Shown in pieces: positions 29,664-39,892 of a DNA stretch of 64,000 bases. Where the stretch lies: contig WBZZ01005918.1 of NCBI GenBank assembly GCA_019918135.1, positions 187,501-251,500 on the forward strand, written 5' to 3'. The notes beneath the pieces were generated by a model. It saw only the letters and a list, made by a program, of their open reading frames with translations, ran no database searches and had not been told where the DNA came from. A program made the translations under genes and the position numbers. The DNA is from Paulinella micropora (taxonomy: Eukaryota; Cercozoa; Imbricatea; Euglyphida; Paulinellidae). Within the stretch, counting starts at the first letter, position 1; every line of letters begins with the position of its first letter.

Positions 29664-31211
29664 TCAAGTCTTAATAATTTCAATACCCTTTACGATGATA
29701 TCTTGTTGAAGGATGGCAAAAGTGCAGTGATTGAGGTTGTTTCCCGCAGTAGTAGAACGAACTCATATCGTCGCTCAGTGTCAAGACTTAGACCAGACTT
29801 TTCATAACCTTCAACATTTTTTTCGTGAAGTGGACGGTTGTTATCCCAATAATCAACGTGAAACCAGTTATACTTATAGATATCAGAGTTCAAAATGGCA
29901 CTTCCCTTCAACTTATCCTTCAAAATCATATAGTCTTCATTATCAGAAGTATCAATGCCAAATTGTTGCATTCTGCTACCATGCATAGTAGTATAATAAG
30001 ATGTAATTTTAGTGTCATTTCTATGGTCATTATCAAAAGAAGTAGAAGAGCTTTCTGAATTATGAAAAGCGGATGTATAGATACGACGAATTCTTTCACC
30101 CTGTGCTCTGTTCATTTTTACTACAAAGTTTTGCTGACCACTTCCAAGATTGTGCTTCCACGAGATAGGATATTCAATAGTAAATCTAAAACCTTCACCG
30201 GCGATTTTGCTTTGAACACCAAGGATAACATTTGGGGTTTCAACCGCGAGAAACAAGTTCAAATTTGAAACAACAGCACCAATAGCACCAATTGCAGCAC
30301 CACCAGCAATGTTACTAGCACTGGTTCCAGTAAACATAGTCCTATTAGTTCCTTCCCAAACAATCCTTAAATCCATAATTTCATTAAAACCAAGTGTTTT
30401 ATCAATTTCAAAAATAGTTCCAAAAATCATACTCAAAGGCAATTTAACATGGGTAACTGGTGTGCTATCTGCGGTATTCGGCAAATCAGCACCTCCCTGA
30501 ATTGCTCCGACTTCAAAATACTTTGCCTCCTCCCGTTCCATTAAAACTATTCAGAACATCATCGTGACGACGGGCACTCATTGACGGGAGATTTACCAAG
30601 GTCTTAACACTATTACCGACTGCATTAATGGCATTGATTATAGCACCACTTTCATCGCCCGCACTTGTATCTTGAATTTGGATATTGCCGAATGTGTCAA
30701 CACCGACGGCTGCATCAGCACCAGCACCAGCAGGCTGAAAATGTCTTGAAGCAATATTCAAAGTAGCATCATTGAGCACATTACACTTTTGAAGCATCGC
30801 CCCACTAGAAACACCTCCGCCATGGTTCTCCAGAGACATAAACTTCTCATAACTGATTTCGGGCTTCCAAACCATCTTAGTGTAATTACCCACATGTTGA
30901 AGATTACACAAATACTGATCGCTTCGGCTTCGCAATTCAATACGTCTAATCATACTTAGACTATCCATAAAGATACGATTAGCATTGTTCTGTCCTGGGT
31001 TTCGTGGTGTGTAAGTAAATCGCAACACACTACGGGCGAGATTTAAAGGACGAGTAGGGATTTCAAAGGTGCTTTCATTTCCCCCCGCAGTGGTTAGAGT
31101 AACATTCCCCGACCCTTCACGGCTAGTAAGTTTGTTTGATTCATATTTTCCCTTCAGCAGTTCTTTAGGTTGGTGGTCTAATTCTTGACCATATCCATAT
31201 TGAGACAGCAT
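29664..31211 (-). pseudogene. Major capsid protein of Polinton 2, two frame breaks
   Basis: ATG at 31211 (MLSQYGYGQELDHQPKELL). The conserved block TFEIPTRPLNLARSVLRFTY is present. The frame changes near 30520, just before EEAKYFEVG, and again near 29735 after RRYEFV. The true C-terminus (VKGIEI) then ends at TGA 29664. Otherwise it is colinear with the Polinton 1 protein, with a variable loop around residues 150-230 (DAAVGVDTFGNIQIQ). Confidence 0.88.
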
Positions 31212-31295
31212 TTTTTCTTTTTTCAGTTTTGTAGTTTGCAAATTAACAGCACTATATTGTAATAGAAGAAAAAAAATAAATAAATAATTCTAAAA

Positions 31296-32114
31296 TTATC
31301 TGTTTTTCAACAAATTAAAAAATGATGTAAATAAATTAAAATAATTCGTCTCGCGATAAATTAACAAATTCATTACGATACCCAACCCGTTTAGGTTTAT
31401 TGGTTGGTCGTTTTCGTCAATTAAGTAAAACCTAAATACATTGTTTGAATTGGCAGACAGTCTTTTACCATATTCCGACCCGCTTCCATAAATGTTATAT
31501 GACAGAGCCGAACGAAATTTTCATTCGCTGTGTATATTTCTTGGAGCACATGGTTATCACCTTCGCCGACTAAGTCCGATTGAAAATACAATGTTTTTTC
31601 GCCCGTCAATATTATAACATTTGATGACCTTAGGCTATTATTAGCGAAGAAATAAGTAGAGGACCGCTCAAACCCCATTACTTCGTGAATACGTGTTAGG
31701 TCGTCAAATATAAACCGCGGTTGGATGTTAATGGGATTGTTAGCTACGATAAATAATAGCTTACCGTCTTCTGGGTCGGTGTTTGTGTTGTTGCTTGCTA
31801 TTGTGTATGTGTAGTTGTTGGGGCTGTCTGCGGTTAGCACCTCTGCCAGTTTATTTTTTAAATTGTTCATTGTGTAGTTGCCTTCAGGTATCGTAATGAT
31901 TGCCTTATTGCCGTTTTCACTTAGAGTAAAAGTGTTGTAAGGACTTGCCACAGAGTAATACGATTTCGGCACATAGATATGAAGTATTTTACAATGTGTT
32001 GGATTGTCCAATCCTCTTAAATCTAAAGAGTGTGTAAAGTCACTATCTCCCATTTATCCTATTGTTGCTGTTGACATAGTAAATGTTAGAGCTTCTGCCT
32101 CCCCTATATTCCAT
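31296..32114 (-). pseudogene. Penton-like minor capsid protein of Polinton 2, frameshifted
   Basis: ATG at 32114 (MEYRGGRSSNIYYVNS). One inserted base near 32060 breaks the frame before DSDFTHSLDLRGLDN. The body then runs to about 31510, where a second indel follows IYTANEN. The last part (SSNNVFRFYL ... FFNLLKNR) ends at TAA 31296. The Gln that is a stop codon in Polinton 1 is intact here (LYFQSDLV). Confidence 0.8.
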
Positions 32115-32156
32115 CGCACCTATATTATTAGAAAATGTATTTTTGTTTTAATTGCT

Positions 32157-32966
32157 TCAAATAAAAGTATCAAATCCGTAGCCGTTCTGAGCTTTTAACT
32201 CCTCCGCTTCTTTTTCTTTCAAATCAGTCCATCCGCTGGCGAATTTAAAACGGGTTCCTTTCGCCCGCTCTAAAAGAAACCGCATACTATGCCATCCGCA
32301 AGTATCTGAGGTGTCTGATTGTTGTTTAACTTGATTAACCTTCATTAATAAATAATTATCAGGTCGGCTTTTATCTATTAGCAGTTTCATCTGTTGCTGA
32401 AAGTCTTCCGTCGGTTGATATTCTGCTAACGGTCATAAATTTCAACACTCCTTTCGCCGTTTATGCTTACCCAAACAGCAATCCAATGTTGCCCTTTTTT
32501 GGTGCTAGGGTCTGTGTTCATAATAAAACCATGCTTTTTTCTTTTTTCTGGTTTTAACTTGTTGATTTGGTCGCCCTTTTTTGGTGCTAGGGTCTGTGTT
32601 CATAATAAAACCATACTTTTTTCTTTTTTCTGGTTTTAACTTGTTGATTTGGTCGCTGGCTATCGTGCCCAAATACCAATCGTGCTTTTTCATAATGTCA
32701 TCTATTTCGTTAGTCATTAAGCCTCTGTATTGGCCGTTTCCATCTTGCGGGGTTTGTTCATCCGTTGGCGGTTGTGTCTCTTGTGCGGATACTTCATCTG
32801 GGGATGGGGTTATGGGTGCTTGTCCCTGTGTCAACTCAGATATTAGCTGTTTAGCTTCTGGTGAATTAGGGGTCTGCTCGTCGGGGGGTGTCTGTGGTGC
32901 GGGGGGTTTCAATGGTGTTTTCTTTTCTGCTGTCTTAGTTTCTTTTACAAGTTTATCTAGGTTGTC
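32157..32966 (-). pseudogene. Adenain-type protease of Polinton 2 with 82-bp tandem duplication
   Basis: The Pro/Thr/Gln-rich linker, GLMTNEIDDIMKKHDWYLG, the His motif (near 32485) and DTCGWHSMRFLLERAKG with the catalytic Cys are all present. An 82-bp tandem duplication (32491-32572 and 32573-32654) repeats the codons of LKPEKRKKYGFIMNTDPSTK and shifts the frame. A further break is near 32430. The start codon is uncertain. Confidence 0.8.
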
Positions 32967-33206
32967 CTAACCTTCATCAGGAGAAGTTATGTTTTCGGTA
33001 AATTTTTGAGTGTATAACCATTCTTTCAATGTCGCGGAATAATTTCTCTTTTTGCCTGGTGGTTTTACGATTTTAATATTAATGCCTGCTTTTGTGAGTT
33101 TGGATACTATGGAGTGATTTCTGGGTTTTCCGGCATTATTTCGTTTTAATCTCATACTATCTGAAAACATATCATCAATAATTCTTTTTCTCTTTTCGTC
33201 TTTCAA
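32967..33206 (-). CDS. Small basic protein of unknown function
   Basis: 79 residues (MKDEKRKRIIDDMFSDSMRL ...), Lys-rich, with a possible small helix-turn-helix-like segment (NHSIVSKLTKAGINIKIV). It occupies the slot of the 11014-11505 gene of Polinton 1, but I cannot align the two. Weak call; it could be the 3' part of a broken gene. Confidence 0.4.
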   Translation of the reverse strand: MKDEKRKRIIDDMFSDSMRLKRNNAGKPRNHSIVSKLTKAGINIKIVKPPGKKRNYSATLKEWLYTQKFTENITSPDEG

Positions 33207-33245
33207 ATCTTTTTTCTTGCTAGTTTACTGCATCAGTTATATCCG

Positions 33246-33886
33246 TTATTCCGATTGGAGATGATTTTGAAGTGTGTTTTTTTGGTGTTTTTTATCAATA
33301 GCTGGGTCTGCTGGTGCGGTTAAAAGTCCTTGCTTAGTTCTCCGTAATTCCTTAATAAGTCGTTTCTCTTTCCTGAGTTCTCGGTCCTTTTCTTCCTGTC
33401 TTTCCTTAATCTCCGCCAGTTGTCTTTTATGTTCCCTACCCATTATTTCTTTTAGTTCCTTAGCATCGGCTTGAATTTTTCTGTCTAGCCTTTTCTTCTC
33501 CTCTTCTAATTCTTCCCTTGCTATCTTATCCTTTTTCTCGGCTTCAATACCTTCACACTTTTCTTGTTTAAGTTTGTCTAAGTGGTCTTGAATTGCGGTT
33601 CTCGTGTTCTGTTCAATCTCTGATAAGCTTTGAACTTTTCGTAAGTCTTCCTTCTTTGTCTTCGCCCTCTTTGCTTTCGGTCTTCCTAAATATTTCATAA
33701 ATAGCTTAACAATTTGAAGTGTTGATAGTCATTTGTCTTCTTTCCAAAGTTTAGATATGCTCTCTTACCTTTTACTTAAATATACGGCCGACCATCTTTC
33801 GTTCTGTATATTCTGGGTGGTCTATATTTAGGTTTCTTTCGTCGCAGAGACTTCGCCTCCGCACCTCCTTTTTTTAATTTATTCAT
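33246..33886 (-). pseudogene. Coiled-coil protein of Polinton 2, frameshifted
   Basis: Homologue of 10293-11024. The start at 33886 encodes a basic N-terminus with RPPRIYR. The frame is lost between about 33720 and 33800. KEDLRKVQSLSEIEQNTRTA and a long charged coiled coil then continue to 33246. The Pro/Gln-rich region of Polinton 1 is missing. GC hairpin S1 copy b lies within the first codons. Confidence 0.7.
33846..33870 (-). promoter_or_regulatory. GC hairpin family S1, copy b
   Basis: GGTGCGGAGGCGAAGTCTCT followed by GCGA. The stem is TGCGGAG/CTCTGCG. It is located inside the first 15 codons of the coiled-coil gene, so it is translated there. Confidence 0.5.
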
Positions 33887-33909
33887 AATTATACTAAGGT
33901 AAAAAAAAT

Positions 33910-33969
33910 AAAACTGTTTTCAATTATTTGATTCACTGCAAAACTGTTTTCAATTATTTGATTCACTGC
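33910..33969. repeat. Tandem repeat, two 29-30-bp units
   Basis: ACTGTTTTCAATTATTTGAT followed by TCACTGC is repeated twice in tandem. It lies between the coiled-coil gene and the basic gene, directly next to S2 hairpin copy b. Confidence 0.7.
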
Positions 33970-33996
33970 TGGGGTTGTAGGGGCTTGTCCCTACTA
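33967..33996 (-). repeat. GC hairpin family S2, copy b
   Basis: AGTAGGGACAAGCCCCTACA followed by ACCCCAGCAG, at the stop codon of the basic gene. The stem is TAGGG(G/A)C/GCCCCTA. Confidence 0.5.
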
Positions 33997-34304
33997 AAAT
34001 TTAAGTGCCCCACGTCTGCTCTGCTTACTGTATCCTTGTTTGGCCGCCGCTTTCGCTACACGGTCGGCATAAGGAACTCCGACATGACTTAGAAAAGTAG
34101 CCCCCCTTGAAATCAATTGATTCTTCCTGATAAACCTATTAGCATCCAATATCGCTTGTCCGACTTTTTTTTCCAATTTACTTTACCACCCTGTTGCCCT
34201 TTTTTTCGCCCAGTTTTCTTTTTACCTCCCGCCATTGTGCTTGAGTTTCTTGTCATTTTTCCAACTGTTGGAATGACTTCAACCCTTGTTGTTTTCACGA
34301 CCAT
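33994..34304 (-). pseudogene. Small basic protein of Polinton 2, one frameshift
   Basis: Homologue of 9914-10231. MVVKTTRVEVIPTVGK and GGKKKTGRKKG lie in one frame. A break near 34165 follows, then the second half (ISRGATFLSHVGVPYADRV ... SRRGALKF) in another frame. Conservation of both ends supports a functional ancestral gene. Confidence 0.7.
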
Positions 34305-34336
34305 TATAATATACGAAAAAAAATAATTATTTTAAT

Positions 34337-35158
34337 TTACAAAAATCGTTTATTGAAATTTTGCCTCAGTTCGTCCGATACCGCATCCACATACAAAAAG
34401 TTAAACCGTTCCTTGGTAGCCTCGTGGTATTTTTCAATGAAGTAGTCTAAATCATAGCCAAGGTCCAAATGTTTATATACGAGTTCAATTTTATCAACAC
34501 TTTGGCCAGGAAAAATAAAAAGGTAGTCTAATTGTTTAATCGCCTCAGGTCGTAAGTTGTTTAGGTATTGCGAACTCATAATCACCTTTGACTTGTAGTG
34601 TCTATTTTTCTTCAGTAGGTCGCTCACGGACTTATCCCTCAACCCGCTACCCAAATCATCTAAGACGAAAACAACTTCGGGAGTTTGATACTTAGACGGT
34701 CTTTCTGCTGGGGGTGCGGGGGCTCGCCCCTGCTCTTTACCAAAATATAAAAACTTCGGCTTTTCTACTTCATCTTTCCCATCCTGTACAATCTCGCCTT
34801 CTTCTTGCTCTTCGTTTGGTTTATTGAGCTTGTCTAACTCGTAATCAATCACACTGTACCCATCCGTTTTCAAATATGTATATATAGCCATCGGGTTTCC
34901 CTTCTTCTTGAAGTGCTTAACCATTTCTTTGTAGATGTGGTCCTTGTGTATCGTGCTGGCTATGATAACAATACGGGTCTTTTTGTCGGTCGTTCGTTTC
35001 AGGATTTCAAACAGTGTGGTCGTCTTGCCACTCTTCTCGCGAGCGAGAAGAAAAATATTGGCAAAGGCTTCATCAAATAACTTGTAGCCCTTTGCGAGTT
35101 TTTCCCCTTCGCCGTTTTGCTTGACTGGTTTTACCTTTACATTATTGATTTTCTCCAT
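34337..35158 (-). CDS. DNA-packaging ATPase (A32/FtsK-HerA type), intact
   Basis: 273 residues. Walker A is LAREKSGKTTTLF (Lys about 45, unusual in lacking the first Gly). Walker B is VVFVLDDLGSG (about 163-170). VIMSSQYLNNLRPEA looks like the sensor or Gln/Arg motif. It shows how the Polinton 1 copy is broken. An in-frame GC-rich insert (GRAPAPPAE, from S2 hairpin copy c) replaces the Lys/Glu linker of Polinton 1 just before Walker B. The ATG is preceded by a TATATAG plus GAGGTTGTAGG motif. Confidence 0.92.
   Translation of the reverse strand: MEKINNVKVKPVKQNGEGEKLAKGYKLFDEAFANIFLLAREKSGKTTTLFEILKRTTDKKTRIVIIASTIHKDHIYKEMVKHFKKKGNPMAIYTYLKTDGYSVIDYELDKLNKPNEEQEEGEIVQDGKDEVEKPKFLYFGKEQGRAPAPPAERPSKYQTPEVVFVLDDLGSGLRDKSVSDLLKKNRHYKSKVIMSSQYLNNLRPEAIKQLDYLFIFPGQSVDKIELVYKHLDLGYDLDYFIEKYHEATKERFNFLYVDAVSDELRQNFNKRFL
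34726..34752 (-). repeat. GC hairpin family S2, copy c (in frame in ATPase)
   Basis: CAGGGGCGAGCCCCCGCACC followed by CCCAGCAG within the ATPase coding region. It is translated as a Pro/Ala-rich linker absent from the Polinton 1 protein. Confidence 0.5.
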
Positions 35159-35205
35159 TGTAAGATCCTACAACCTCAAAAAACTATATATAGAAAAATA
35201 TGTTT
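35159..35205 (-). promoter_or_regulatory. Putative promoter/leader motif before ATPase
   Basis: Reads TCTATATATAG then TTTTTTGAGGTTGTAGG toward the ATPase ATG. The same string precedes the Polinton 1 penton gene at 12250-12275. Confidence 0.4.
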
Positions 35206-35235
35206 TTGTTTTAATCGCTTACCACAACGGAGGGG

Positions 35236-35598
35236 TTACCCGAGAAATTCTAAACAAATAACAATTCTTCCGCCCAGTGCTTCAGTCTCAATATCGCCAT
35301 TATCCGTTTTAAGCACTTTAAAAGTGTATTGACCGTCAGTCCAATTAATAATACCCAAGTTGTAGCTAAGATTGGAAATGTTTGCCACATCACTGTCGGC
35401 GAATGAGCCAATAATCCCAATTCGGTCCATATAAAGGATTTTTGTTTTATGCTCAGCCAAGTCATTCATATAGTGGATAAGCTTAACATTCATTCTGGTT
35501 GGTGTAAAGTTCATTTGAATGTTTTTGTTGAATGTCTTGCTATTGCCAACAAAATCATTACTCAGAAAAATAATCTTTTGGTATTTATAGTCTGTCAT
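35236..35598 (-). CDS. Conserved 120-residue protein (Polinton 2), intact
   Basis: MTDYKYQKIIFLSNDFVGNS to CLEFLG. About two thirds of positions equal the Polinton 1 homologue at 8673-9035, without gaps of note. It is upstream of the ATPase in both. The ATG at 35598 aligns with the Polinton 1 start and is immediately preceded by S1 hairpin copy c. Function unknown; a virion component is the likely class. Confidence 0.78.
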   Translation of the reverse strand: MTDYKYQKIIFLSNDFVGNSKTFNKNIQMNFTPTRMNVKLIHYMNDLAEHKTKILYMDRIGIIGSFADSDVANISNLSYNLGIINWTDGQYTFKVLKTDNGDIETEALGGRIVICLEFLG

Positions 35599-35599
35599 T

Positions 35600-35626
35600 T
35601 GCGGAGATTTCACCTCCGCACCTCCA
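35600..35626 (-). promoter_or_regulatory. GC hairpin family S1, copy c
   Basis: GGAGGTGCGGAGGTGAAATC followed by TCCGCAA, directly before the ATG at 35598. It has a perfect 7-bp stem, TGCGGAG/CTCCGCA. Confidence 0.55.
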
Positions 35627-35670
35627 CTTGTTTTGATGAAACTTTTTCAAAAGTTCCTATATTACTGCTC

Positions 35671-35912
35671 ATAAACTTTTTATTAATTAATATTTCTGCT
35701 CGGACCGCCTGTGATTTTTCTATTCACGGGTCGGCGAAAAAATGAATGAAATTTGTCTTTATTGTATTCAAAAAGGAATAGGAACAAAATTTAAATGTGT
35801 ATATAAGCCGATGAGTGATTGGTGTGTTAGTTTTGATGAAGCTATCCCGCTAATCTGTGCTGGCGACAGTTCTTGGTATAAAATACATTTGTATGAATGC
35901 TCACTTCTTTGA
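35671..35912 (+). pseudogene. Small secreted Cys-rich protein of Polinton 2, broken
   Basis: The signal-like N-terminus (INFLLINISARTACDF) begins at an ATA where Polinton 1 has ATG. One base is out of frame in an A6 run near 35740. The Cys domain (CLYCIQKG ... CVY ... LICAGDSSWYK ... YEC) then runs to TGA at 35912. Cysteine positions match Polinton 1. Confidence 0.65.
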
Positions 35913-36240
35913 ACTAGAAGGCGATGGAAGGTATATTCCAATCAATAGTGTTAAAATACCTACATAAGTGTTAACAACCTCACACGGTAAGTTCTTTTCA
36001 GACAGCCTCACGATACAAAGGGTTATAATGGCGATAATGATACCCATTTGAAATAAGTATTTAATAAGTCTGCTGTCGGTTTTTCGCTTAGTCAAACAGC
36101 AATCCCAGCTGTCCTCGTACTCGTGGTCTAATTTTTTTTTCTTCCTGCTTAATTTAGACATCAATCACACGATTTTTCAACTCTGGTGTCAGGTCTTCCG
36201 TATCTATGATTGGCGGTGGTGGGTGTAATCTAGGTGGCAT
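35901..36240 (-). pseudogene. Two-helix membrane protein of Polinton 2
   Basis: The ATG at 36240 overlaps the fibre stop by 11 nt. RLHPPPPIIDTEDLTPELKN is followed by a stop near 36165 and a frame change. The charged helix and two membrane segments (MGIIIAIITLCIV, YVGILTLLIGIYL) continue to 35901 nearly identical to Polinton 1. Confidence 0.75.
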
Positions 36241-39200
36241 TGGGAAATACTTCCGCTCTGATTTCTGCTAATTGGTTTGCTTGATCTTGTAATATATTAA
36301 GTAAAAGTTGATTTTCTTTTTCTAAATTAATCACCTTTTCCGCCATATGTTGAAAAGCACTGACCAATATTGGGACAAAACTTGTATATGATACTCCTTC
36401 AAGGCTACCATCTCCATCATCCGCTTTTATTCCGCTTACAGATACAAATGCTGGAAATATTTTTTAACTTCGTCGGCAATAAATCCGTGGCTCTTTTTTT
36501 CTTTCTTCTCATCTGATTTCCAATAATACGAACAGCAGTTTATTTTCATTAGTTTCTCGCAACAATCCCGCAGTCTAATGTTTCAATATCCGATTTTACT
36601 CTTCTATCTGAACCAGAAAACCAAACATTAGCTCCTAATGTCATATAAATCCATCCACTATGCGGGTTCCCGTTTGAGTTTGATGTATTGAAAAAGGTGA
36701 AATTACCATCATTACATATACAAGAATAATTGGCACTAACATTTCCCTTCAATTGAATAAGTGGCTGGTTCGTATAACTTGATCCTTGGCTTATCGTTGT
36801 AGCCCCTCCACCACTTACCGCTATTGATATCCCAGAACTCGCTGTTAACAATCCTGATGATGTTAGTGTTGAAGAACAGGTCATAGCACTCTGAGCATAA
36901 ATTATTCCACTTCCTATCGCATAAAAATTCAAGTCTTGATTAGTATTGCTTCCCGTAGCATAAACCGAATTATAAGCAAAACCAACTCCCTGTGTCCCGT
37001 TGCTGTGTCTGAATTCAACACCGCCAGAAGATGGACCAAGACCAGCTGTGACATATAATCCTACTGGAGATGCGTGAGACCCACTTGCTTCTCCTCTTAT
37101 GTCTGCTGTGCTATTAACAACAGATATCCCCGCATTCGCCGTTATTGCCCCAGCATTGCTTATGTTCATTGCCTCACTAAATGTTATAGTTTCTGCTAGT
37201 GCTACTCCTGATTTGTAGTTAAAAGCAAGTTTATTTAAGTTTTTCCTTATTTGAAAATTTGAGCCCGTAGATGACGATAATGTGTTCGTGCCGTTCCAAT
37301 AACAATCAAACTTGAACGCAACATCATCCTGAGTTAAGTTTAATAATTGGAATGTAGGATAGACAGATGTATTTACAAATGCTTGAATGTGCGGGCCGTT
37401 TGAATTAGATGCTGTGCCATATCATTCTAAGGCCCCTGTTGCTCCTGTTCCCTTTGTGGTTCTGCCTACTATACACGGGACACCTAATGAAGTTGCTCAT
37501 TTTCCGCTGAATTCTTTCGTCCCTGCTATGGTTTGGTCTCCTGTTAATTTCACATTCTGCCCTTCTAATGTATCTACATAGCCTTTTGTCGCCCCGTCTG
37601 TTGATGCTGATGGAGTGGCTAAGTTTGTTATGCTTTGGCTTTTCATATCAACTCCCGCATTTGCCGTTATCAATCCGCTGGCTGTTAATGTGGTTCCTGT
37701 TCATCCCGCACTCGCAGTTATTAATCCGCTTGCTGTTATTGCTCCGCTTGTTGTTAATGTGTCGCTCGTCATATTTCTAATCAATGTTATATCATAATTT
37801 AATGTCTCATAATCAAAATACAGACTGGCGATACGGACTTGGTTTCTAAATGAAGTTCCGCCACTTCCCGCCTTGTTCGCGACGAATATGATATATCTAG
37901 CAGAAGCATTTGAAGCGGCTGTATATGTTTTAGTTGTTTGTGAAGCCCATGCCTCGCCACTCCTGCTGTCCATAAGGTATAACTCGTGTTGTCAGTGCTT
38001 ACTCCTACATACCAAATGCTCGGTGTCATTTCAATGTAATTAGCAGACGAAGACCTAACATAATATTTTTTTATCCTGTATATGGCTCCTAAGTCTATTT
38101 TTATATGTTCTCCCGTGTATGGTGTTCCTGAAAATGTATTCGTGTTTGGTGGAACTCTTGAATAAACTCCTGTCGCATCGTTGTAGTGAAAGTGCTAGAC
38201 CAATAATCGGTGTTCTGGTTGACATTAAAAGCCAAATATGCTGCATCGTATTCAGAAGAAGCAGAAGCAACGAAACCAGCCGAGTTGTTTGTTGTCATAT
38301 TCTGCGGTCCTGAGTACATAACAAAAGCCGAAGAACCCATTTTAATATCGCCTGACATCGTCCCACCCGTCAAAAAAAGGAAAGATAATGACCCAGTTGA
38401 ATTCACCCATTTTGTGCCGTTGTATGTTAGTAATTGACCATTCGCTGGTGTTGTTATCACTACATCGCTTAAAGCATCTATTAATTTTGTTCCTAGCCGT
38501 GTATCAAAATCTGTATTGGCTCTCGCTGTCGTATAATATAAATTAGTCCCCTCTGCTAAGTTATTAGTTGATTTAGTTGCTAGCCGTGTGTCAAAGTCCG
38601 TATTAGCCCTTGCGGTGGTGTAATATAAATTAGTGCCTTCTGCTAAGTCATTAGTTGATTTAGTGGACTAATTGTGTATCAAACCTCGCATTGGTGTAAT
38701 ATAAATTAGTTCCTTCTGCTAAATTATTAGTTGATTTAGTTGCTAGCCGTGTGTCAAAGTCCGTATTAGCCCTTGCGGTGGTGTAATATAAATTAGTTCC
38801 TTCTGCTAAGTTATTAGTTGATTTAGTTGCTAGCCGTGTGTCAAAGTCCGTATTAGCCCTTGCGGTGGTGTAATATAAATTAGTGCCTTCTGCTAAGTTA
38901 TTAAGTTGATTTAATTGCTAGCCGTGTGTCAAAGTCCGTATTAGCCCTTGCGGTGGTGTAATATAAATTAGTGCCTTTTGCTAAGTTATTAGTTGATTTA
39001 GTTGCTAGCCGTGTGTCAAAGTCCGTATTAGCCCTTGCGGTGGTGTAATATAAATTAGTGCCTTCTGCTAAGTTATTAGTTGATTTACTTGCTAGCCGTG
39101 TGTCAAACTCCGTATTAGCCCTTGCGGTGGTATAGTATAGATTAGTTCCCTCTTTTAAGTATGCGGTTGTTTTGTTAGAAAGTCTTGTGTCAAATCTGCC

Positions 39201-39892
39201 ATCAGTATAATATAGATTTGTCCCCTCTTTTAAGTCCGCTGTCGTTTTTAATAAAAGCCTAGCATCAAAGTCTGTATTAGCCCTTATTGTGGTATAGTAT
39301 AGATTAGTCCCTTCTTTTAAGTCTGCTGTCGTTTTAGCTGTGAGTCGTGTGTCAAAAGCATCATCAAATGTATCAGTTGATATGATTGAAGAAACCAATA
39401 TCGTATTTAGTAAATGAACTCCCGTTATATTCAAATACCCACCCATATTAATGTTGCCGAATTCATCAACATTTATTGGAAGTGTTTTATTTACCCAGTT
39501 GACCGTGTTATATGTGAGATAACTATTAGGTGCTATTGGAGCCGTTATGACTACATCGGAGAGTGTATCAATTGAACCGAGGGCGGTATTCCTCCATTTG
39601 CCGTCTACATCATTGTATGTTAAGTATTGTCCGACTGCTGGTGCGAATATGTTAGTGTCTATCAAATTATAAAGGCTGGTTTGATGAGGGTTGGATGTAT
39701 TAGAACGGTGTTGAGTTGAGGCACAGACATCAGCATTATTTGAAACCCGTTGCTCTGTATAGTATAAACTGCTACCTTCTTTGATGTCCCCTGTGCTTTT
39801 GGTAGCCAGTCGTGTATCAAATCGCCCATCAGTATAATAAAGATTTATAGGGTCTGCATCTTCTGGCACCCTATCTGTGTTTAAGCCCACGA
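36230..39892 (-). pseudogene. Fibre of Polinton 2, 3' part, with discoidin-like domain and S74 chaperone
   Basis: It begins at the copia I insertion with the codons of VGLNTDRVPED and ends at TAG 36230. The N-terminal region (VSNNADVCASTQHRSNTSNP) matches Polinton 1. An expanded array of about ten 29-residue repeats follows, then a block resembling an F5/8 type C (discoidin) sugar-binding domain spread over two or three frames (about 38330-37740: LAFNVNQNTDYWSS, HIKIDLGAIYRIKKYYV, PSIWYVGVSTDNTSYTL, YIIFVANKAG). Ser/Thr-rich shaft units come next, then an S74 chaperone with SDRRVKSDIETL and a coiled-coil end. Several indels break the frame. Confidence 0.82.
38465..39390 (-). repeat. 87-bp tandem repeat array in the fibre shaft
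   Basis: About ten units of 87 bp (29 codons), with amino acid pattern ARANTDFDTRLATKSTNNLAE then GTNLYYTT. The inner units are nearly identical. The outer ones (39110-39390) are older and more varied (TTADLKEGTNLYYT). One unit near 38665 is damaged. Polinton 1 has only two diverged units here. Confidence 0.9.

Noticed and set aside
38465..39390. CRISPR array
   Set aside because: Units are contiguous 87-bp coding repeats without spacers, in frame with the fibre.
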